From Nitrospirota bacterium (GTDB taxonomy: Bacteria > Nitrospirota > Nitrospiria > JACQBZ01): a DNA stretch of 55,554 bases. Shown here piece after piece: positions 51,715 to 55,554 of the stretch (its first letter is position 1; each line of letters begins with the position of its first letter). The DNA is taken from assembly GCA_016194285.1 (NCBI GenBank), contig JACQBZ010000028.1, positions 89,320 to 144,873 on the forward strand, read 5' to 3'. The notes under the pieces are model-generated. The model was not told where the DNA came from, did not search any database, and was given only the letters and a program-made list of their open reading frames with translations. The translations under genes and the position numbers were made by a program.

Positions 51715-52964
51715 GAGCGTGGGTGCTCGGCGTGGCCGCCGTCCTGCTCTGGCCCGGGCTGGCGAGCGCAGAGTTGTCCTGGGTCCACGGGTTTCTTCAG
51801 GGCGAATCGGCCTACCGCCTGATTCAACCCGACCAATGTCCCCAGACCCAACGTTCGGCCTGTCAGGACGAGTTTGTGCGGGGTGGCGAGCGCTTCCAAC
51901 TGGAGTTGACTCCTCGCGGGGATTGGTGGAACTTCATGGGCAAGGCCGAGGTGATCCACGACGCGATCAGCGGGAGTGTCGATGTCGATCTCAGGGAGGG
52001 CTACCTGGATGTCCGGTTTCCGGCCCTCGACCTTCGCCTCGGGCGGCAGATCATCACCTGGGGCATCGGCGACCTGATCTTCATTACCGACGTCTTCCCC
52101 AAGGATCGGGTCGCCTTCATCTCGGGCCTGCCGATCGAGTACATGAAGAAGGGCTCCGACGCGGTCAACGCGACGGCCCACTGGGCAGGCAGCTCGCTCC
52201 AGTTCGTCTTTATTCCCCACTTCGAGGCCGACACGGTACCTGAGGCGGGAGGCCGGCTCAGCTTCAATGATCCGATGGCGGCCATCGAAGCGAGACGCAC
52301 GGACGAGCCCTCACCGGCAATCGAGAACACCGAGGCTGCGCTTCGGATTTTCGGGAACGTTCTCGGCTGGGACCTCTCGCTCTCCGCCTACCGGGGCTTC
52401 TTCCACACCCCGGCTGCCGAGGTCGAGCCGGGGCCGCAGCTTCGTTTCTTCTATCCGCGTCTTTCTGTCTACGGTGCCAGCGCCCAGGGGGCTGCATTAG
52501 GGGGGGTGCTGAGTTTGGAGGCAGGATATTATGACTCGCGGCAGGATCAGTCAGGGCTGAATCCTGCAATAGAGAATTCCTCTATCAGGCTTCTGACGGG
52601 ATACCAGCGCGAGATCATCCCAGATCTCACGCTTTCCGGCCAGTACTACGTTCAGGTCATGGACGATCACGCAGAATTCCTGAGGACGCTCGGTCCGGGC
52701 ATGCCCAGGCGTCCCCTCGCCCGACACGTTCTCACCCTCAGGCTGACCCAGCTCCTCCTGCACCAGACGTTGAAACTTAGCCTCTTTGTCCTGGGGAGCC
52801 CCAACGAGGGGGACTTCTACGTGAACCCCGAGGTCAAATACGACGTGACGGACGCGGTGTGGGTCGCTCTGGGCATAAACCTCTTCGGCGGCCCTCTCGC
52901 CACCGAGTTCGGCCAGTTCGAGGGGAACTCGAACCTCTATCTTATGGCACGCTACGCCTTCTGA
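51711..52964 (+). CDS. Outer membrane beta-barrel protein (DUF1302-like)
   Basis: A 417-residue exported protein: signal peptide WVLGVAAVLLWPGLASA, then alternating strands throughout, and a C-terminal end LYLMARYAF with the terminal Phe typical of barrels. The segment YLDVRFPALDLRLGRQIITWGIGD is characteristic of DUF1302 and related barrels. It overlaps the LolA-like gene by four bases (ATGA). With the upstream MMPL and LolA-like proteins it forms a three-part envelope system. Substrate unknown. Confidence 0.85.
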   Translation: MRAWVLGVAAVLLWPGLASAELSWVHGFLQGESAYRLIQPDQCPQTQRSACQDEFVRGGERFQLELTPRGDWWNFMGKAEVIHDAISGSVDVDLREGYLDVRFPALDLRLGRQIITWGIGDLIFITDVFPKDRVAFISGLPIEYMKKGSDAVNATAHWAGSSLQFVFIPHFEADTVPEAGGRLSFNDPMAAIEARRTDEPSPAIENTEAALRIFGNVLGWDLSLSAYRGFFHTPAAEVEPGPQLRFFYPRLSVYGASAQGAALGGVLSLEAGYYDSRQDQSGLNPAIENSSIRLLTGYQREIIPDLTLSGQYYVQVMDDHAEFLRTLGPGMPRRPLARHVLTLRLTQLLLHQTLKLSLFVLGSPNEGDFYVNPEVKYDVTDAVWVALGINLFGGPLATEFGQFEGNSNLYLMARYAF

Positions 52965-53393
52965 GGGAGTTCGCCCTCGATAGGTCGGCGCTATGTTCGG
53001 GGTCGGTGCGGTATGGCGCTCCCAATGTGTTGGAGGTGAAGCAACGGAAAGAAAGGGGTCAAGAAAGGGGAAAAGGGGTCTCGAATTTTGAGTTTCACAT
53101 TTACAAGGGCCGCTGTAAGCACTCACTGCGATCTTTTTTTGATTTTAATTTCGTATCCAGCCTTTTCAAGAATTTCCTGTAACCTTTCATCCAAAAAGTG
53201 CTTCTTTTTCTTTAGTACATTGATTGGCCGATCCAATTTCTATCGCGCAGTGACGCTGCTATCCCTCCCATCCTCCCCTGACCACCGAAAAACGATCAAA
53301 AAACCACCGCTAAACCATCGTTCGGCCAGAGCTCGACGAGGACTTTGATGTTCCCGCCGTAGTATCTTCCCCCTCCATAAGGAGGGATGAGCC
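52965..53393. other. Gene-poor spacer with degenerate repetitive DNA
   Basis: About 430 bases. The stretch near 53045-53085 consists of repeated AAGAAAGGGG and AAAAGGGGTC units, like the ends of IS200/REP-associated transposase elements. After it comes AT-rich DNA with a small minus-strand remnant (see 53123). The plus-strand track ORF 53088-53348 has no credible start or family. I see no RNA gene. Confidence 0.5.
53123..53236 (-). pseudogene. Possible C-terminal remnant of a coding sequence
   Basis: A minus-strand frame of 37 residues reads LDRPINVLKKKKHFLDERLQ and ends in a Lys-rich IKIKKRSQ. An in-frame stop lies just upstream. It looks like the end of a basic protein, perhaps the transposase of the degraded element beside it, but I cannot name the family. 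Confidence 0.25.
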
Positions 53394-53642
53394 ATGTACG
53401 AATGCCGTTGTGTGGCGGATGGGAAAAAGCTTGCGGAGATGGCGAGGCCTCCGCTGCCGGATCTCACCTATCGCTATCGCTGCCGTTGCGGGCAGGATCG
53501 CACCGTCCCCGCCTCCGTTGATCCCGTGACCCATCGCATCATTGCACGGGACAACTGCGTCTGCGGGCGGAAGGTCGTGGAGTTTCTCGGCCATCTGGTC
53601 CGGATCAAGTGCAGGGCCTGCAAGGCCGTACAGAAGTTTTAA
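53394..53642 (+). CDS. Small Cys-rich zinc-finger-like protein (Com-like)
   Basis: An 82-residue protein with the cysteine pairs CRC (twice), CVC and the end GHLVRIKCRACKAVQKF. The arrangement suggests a zinc ribbon. The C-terminal part recalls the Com translational regulator of Mu-like phages, which has a similar CxxC-rich layout; this resemblance is by eye and not tested. GGAGGGATGA precedes the ATG. A strong terminator follows about 50 bases after the stop, so it is probably a single-gene transcript. Confidence 0.7.
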   Translation: MYECRCVADGKKLAEMARPPLPDLTYRYRCRCGQDRTVPASVDPVTHRIIARDNCVCGRKVVEFLGHLVRIKCRACKAVQKF

Positions 53643-53690
53643 CCCGCAGTTCACACCGTAAAGGAAAAGCTCCGAGGCTCCCTTAAGAAG

Positions 53691-53725
53691 CCCGTGAGGT
53701 CACCGACGTGACCCACGGGTTTTTT
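53691..53725 (+). terminator. Strong rho-independent terminator
   Basis: The stem is CCCGTG-A-GGTCAC pairing with GTGACC-CACGGG (one bulged A, loop CGAC), directly followed by T6. It ends the Cys-rich protein transcript and separates it from the sigma-like gene. Confidence 0.9.
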
Positions 53726-53733
53726 CTTGCCTG

Positions 53734-53756
53734 TCCCGTCATGTTCGCAGACGGGA
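53734..53756 (+). other. Hairpin before the sigma-like gene
   Basis: TCCCGTC (53734-53740) and GACGGGA (53750-53756) form a 7-bp stem with a nine-base loop, 20 bases before the TTG start of the next gene. It could affect translation or be an operator; the sequence alone does not decide. Confidence 0.4.
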
Positions 53757-53777
53757 GCCTAAGGCCGGGGAGCAGGC

Positions 53778-54635
53778 TTGGAGGAGATACGGAGGCTTGA
53801 CGAGGCCCTTGAAAAAGAGATCGCCTCAGAGCCCTTCATCAAACGCTATGAGGGGATCCGAAAGAGGCATCCCGCGATCCGCCCCTTCCCGAGGCCGGGC
53901 GACCTGATCGCATATCTCCATGACCGGCGCGCGCCGTCCTATTCCTTGAATGATGAAATCTTCCGTGCGCTCATCGGGGAATTTAAATCCCGCCGCCCGT
54001 CCGGCGACGTCGGCACACTTTGCCTGGCCCTTCTCAGGCCGGGCCTCGGAAGGATCTTCCGTATCTACAGGCGGAGGCTTCAATACGTCACCGGGGTGGA
54101 TGACGCCGACCTGTGGCTTGAGATCCGGAAGGAGGCGCTGGAGGTCTTGAGGGAATGGGATATCACAAAGCATCCGATGAAGATTCCTTCCGGGATCGTG
54201 GGGAGGGTGAGCAACCGTATACGCGCCTGGTATCGTGGGATCGAGAAGGAAGAGCGGGCGGCCGTCGAATTTCAGAGGGAAGGGATCACGATTGAGGATG
54301 AGGACGTCTCCATGCCTGACGCTGTCTCTCCGTCCAACTGGATCATTGATGCGAAGGAGATACTCGAAGACCTGGTCGCTCTCCGTGTTATCTCCGAGAC
54401 GGACAAATTCATCCTGCTGGGAACCGCGCTCTACGGCCGGTCCATGGAAGCTCTTTCAAAGGAACTCAAGGGCCTTTCCTATTCGGGGATCCGACAGCGA
54501 AAGTCCAGAGTCACCCGGACATTAAAAGCCTACCTCACCCACCAGGCCCGGCTTCTTGCCGAGCGCCGCGGCGACTCCCCCGGCGAGGTCTCACTCGCAG
54601 AGGTCCTCCGCTATCTGCGGGAGAAGCCGAAATAA
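53778..54635 (+). CDS. Sigma-70-like protein of unknown specificity
   Basis: A 285-residue protein that appears to contain a region 2-like helical segment (GRIFRIYRRRLQYVTGVDDADLW, about residues 90-115) and a C-terminal region 4-like helix-turn-helix (MEALSKELKGLSYSGIRQRKSRVTRTL, about residues 225-251). The order and spacing are like those of group 4 sigma factors, but the N-terminus is about 80 residues longer than usual and the similarity is weak. It begins at TTG after GGGGAG. No anti-sigma factor is adjacent. It may belong to a mobile element together with the Cys-rich protein upstream. Confidence 0.5.
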   Translation: MEEIRRLDEALEKEIASEPFIKRYEGIRKRHPAIRPFPRPGDLIAYLHDRRAPSYSLNDEIFRALIGEFKSRRPSGDVGTLCLALLRPGLGRIFRIYRRRLQYVTGVDDADLWLEIRKEALEVLREWDITKHPMKIPSGIVGRVSNRIRAWYRGIEKEERAAVEFQREGITIEDEDVSMPDAVSPSNWIIDAKEILEDLVALRVISETDKFILLGTALYGRSMEALSKELKGLSYSGIRQRKSRVTRTLKAYLTHQARLLAERRGDSPGEVSLAEVLRYLREKPK

Positions 54636-54703
54636 GAAAACCCGGTCGCTGTCACAAATCCGGACTCCCCGGACATAAACAGTATGAACAGACAGGAGGG
54701 GAG

Positions 54704-55000
54704 ATGAACATGTCGCAGAAAAAAGAAGCGAGGGAGCTTGCGAACCGCATCTTTGAGGAGATCGCCCTTTGTCTGGGCGGGATCTTCCTTTTGAACCGTG
54801 CGGACGACCGCATCATCTGGGCCATTACGAACAGCATCGAGGACCTCTATCTCCGCACGGTAAGAGAACTGAGAATGCCCGATCTCTCGCAAAAGCCAGA
54901 AGGCCGGAAGGACGGCACGCCGGGTCCGCATCCCGCCATTCAGGGCCTGCTTCGCACCATCGCATTCGAAGAATCGTTACGGGAGGAGGGAGAATCATGA
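54704..55000 (+). CDS. Hypothetical protein (98 aa)
   Basis: A 98-residue soluble protein, mainly helical by eye (REAL-like helices such as KEARELANRIFEEIALCLGG), not recognised. AGGAGGGGAG lies directly before the ATG. Its stop overlaps the start of the next gene (ATGA), so it is co-translated with the phosphodiesterase. A role as a small partner or regulator of that enzyme is possible but unsupported. Confidence 0.65.
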   Translation: MNMSQKKEARELANRIFEEIALCLGGIFLLNRADDRIIWAITNSIEDLYLRTVRELRMPDLSQKPEGRKDGTPGPHPAIQGLLRTIAFEESLREEGES

Positions 55001-55554
55001 AGCGGCCTTTCATCATCGCCCACCGGGGCGCGCTGGACTATGTCCGTGAAAACACATTGGCCTCGATCGCACTGGCCCTGAGGCTGGGGGCCGGGATGGT
55101 CGAGATCGATGTACGGCGCACGAAGGACGGTGTGCTTGTTGTTCATCACGAGGACCGGATCGCGGGCATGTCCTTGCCCATCAAGGCGCTCACCTGGCCC
55201 GCAGTCAGGCCCAGGATTCAGGATGCAGGCCTGCCCGCGCCCTATCGCATCCCCACGCTCCGGAAAGTGCTTGCCGTTTTCGGTGACAAGTTTCCGCTGG
55301 CCATCGAGATCAAAAGCCCCGGCGCTGAGAAATCGTTAATACGCCTTCTCTCCCGCAATCGCGGGAGGGGCCATGTCGTGATCGCACCCTATGAGACTTT
55401 TCGAAAGATCAGGTCGCTCGACCCGACCCTCCCTGTCCATCTTCTCATTCATCCCTCGCCCAGGCAGGGTTTTTTGAACTGGGTCCTTGGCCTACTGTCG
55501 CTTGCCCATCTTCGTCTGAGAGGCGCAAGCGGGCTTGTGGTCCACCGCGCGCTT
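54997..55554 (+). CDS. Glycerophosphodiester phosphodiesterase, 3' truncated by the window
   Basis: The frame is open from the ATG at 54997 to the window edge (186 codons) and is missing from the supplied track because it has no stop. It begins MKRPFIIAHRGALDYVRENT, the GDPD family start with the catalytic HRG and ENT motifs, and continues with MVEIDVRRTKDGVLVVHHEDRI, which carries the metal-binding Glu, Asp and second catalytic His, and LAIEIKSP. The enzyme hydrolyses glycerophosphodiesters to glycerol-3-phosphate and an alcohol. No signal peptide is present, so it is cytoplasmic (UgpQ-like). Confidence 0.92.
   Translation, partial: MKRPFIIAHRGALDYVRENTLASIALALRLGAGMVEIDVRRTKDGVLVVHHEDRIAGMSLPIKALTWPAVRPRIQDAGLPAPYRIPTLRKVLAVFGDKFPLAIEIKSPGAEKSLIRLLSRNRGRGHVVIAPYETFRKIRSLDPTLPVHLLIHPSPRQGFLNWVLGLLSLAHLRLRGASGLVVHRAL

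Noticed and set aside
53088-53348. 86-residue plus-strand ORF
   Set aside because: Low-complexity Ser/Phe/Leu-rich sequence in degenerate repetitive DNA with no start signal.
1-55554. tRNA genes, CRISPR arrays, riboswitches
   Set aside because: Intergenic regions were read for T-loop motifs, regular spaced repeats and conserved riboswitch cores. None was found; only the RNase P RNA is supported.

Overview
The window is about 55.5 kb of high-GC DNA from a diderm (Gram-negative) bacterium. This follows from a TolC-type outer membrane protein, two predicted outer membrane barrels, tripartite exporters and many signal peptides. The gene repertoire (TIGR04283-type glycosyltransferase, AmmeMemoRadiSam protein A, DUF1015, NfeD-slipin pair, HpnA-like epimerase, YHS/DUF302/DUF1059 small proteins) fits Nitrospirota or a neighbouring deep-branching phylum. 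No phylogenetic marker was tested, so the phylum is a guess.

Layout. 0-1.4 kb: 3' part of a PAS-GGDEF-EAL c-di-GMP protein. 1.4-10.8 kb: a TetR regulator with a perfect inverted-repeat operator, followed by a long co-directional export operon. It holds a MacB/DevC-type ABC pump, one TolC, and a YbhGFSR-type ABC-2 pump. 10.8-15.2 kb (minus strand): a NarL/NarX-type two-component system and an NfeD-slipin membrane pair. 15.2-18.8 kb: a patchy segment with an epimerase lacking its catalytic tyrosine, an IS481-type transposase remnant, a small membrane protein, a TPR lipoprotein-like protein and AT-rich gene-free DNA. 18.8-27.3 kb: a radical SAM protein, a FecR/DUF6600 protein and a MoxR-DUF58-transglutaminase operon. 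27.4-37 kb: housekeeping genes coaE, galU, hsp20, lon, thiL, DUF2062, an HD phosphohydrolase, the RNase P RNA gene, DUF4202 and an O-methyltransferase. 37-42.3 kb: a membrane protein, rlmI and a Fur-headed iron uptake operon (fur, EfeO-type cupredoxin, FTR1 permease, type I copper cupredoxin, outer membrane barrel). 42.4-48.5 kb: RMD1/DUF155, polyprenyl synthase, AMMECR1, DUF1015, a glycosyltransferase, gamma carbonic anhydrase and a cluster of very small YHS, DUF302 and DUF1059 proteins. 48.5-53 kb: an MMPL/RND permease, a LolA-like protein and an outer membrane barrel, which look like one lipid-trafficking unit. 53-55.5 kb: a Cys-rich small protein, a strong terminator, a sigma-factor-like protein and the start of a glycerophosphodiester phosphodiesterase.

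The most unusual signals are at the DNA level. (1) Several families of dispersed palindromic repeats have entered genes: they supply the stop codons of tetR and moxR, sit in frame in the TolC signal peptide, encode the NfeD C-terminus, and insert roughly 33 residues into an exporter adaptor. (2) Several genes (galU, the polyprenyl synthase, RMD1 and perhaps the radical SAM gene) have a good sigma-70 promoter whose -10 box lies only 7-11 nt before the ATG, which predicts leaderless transcripts. The best candidate for an under-described protein system is the compact Fur-FTR1-double cupredoxin-barrel iron operon. It lacks the EfeO peptidase-like domain and EfeB.
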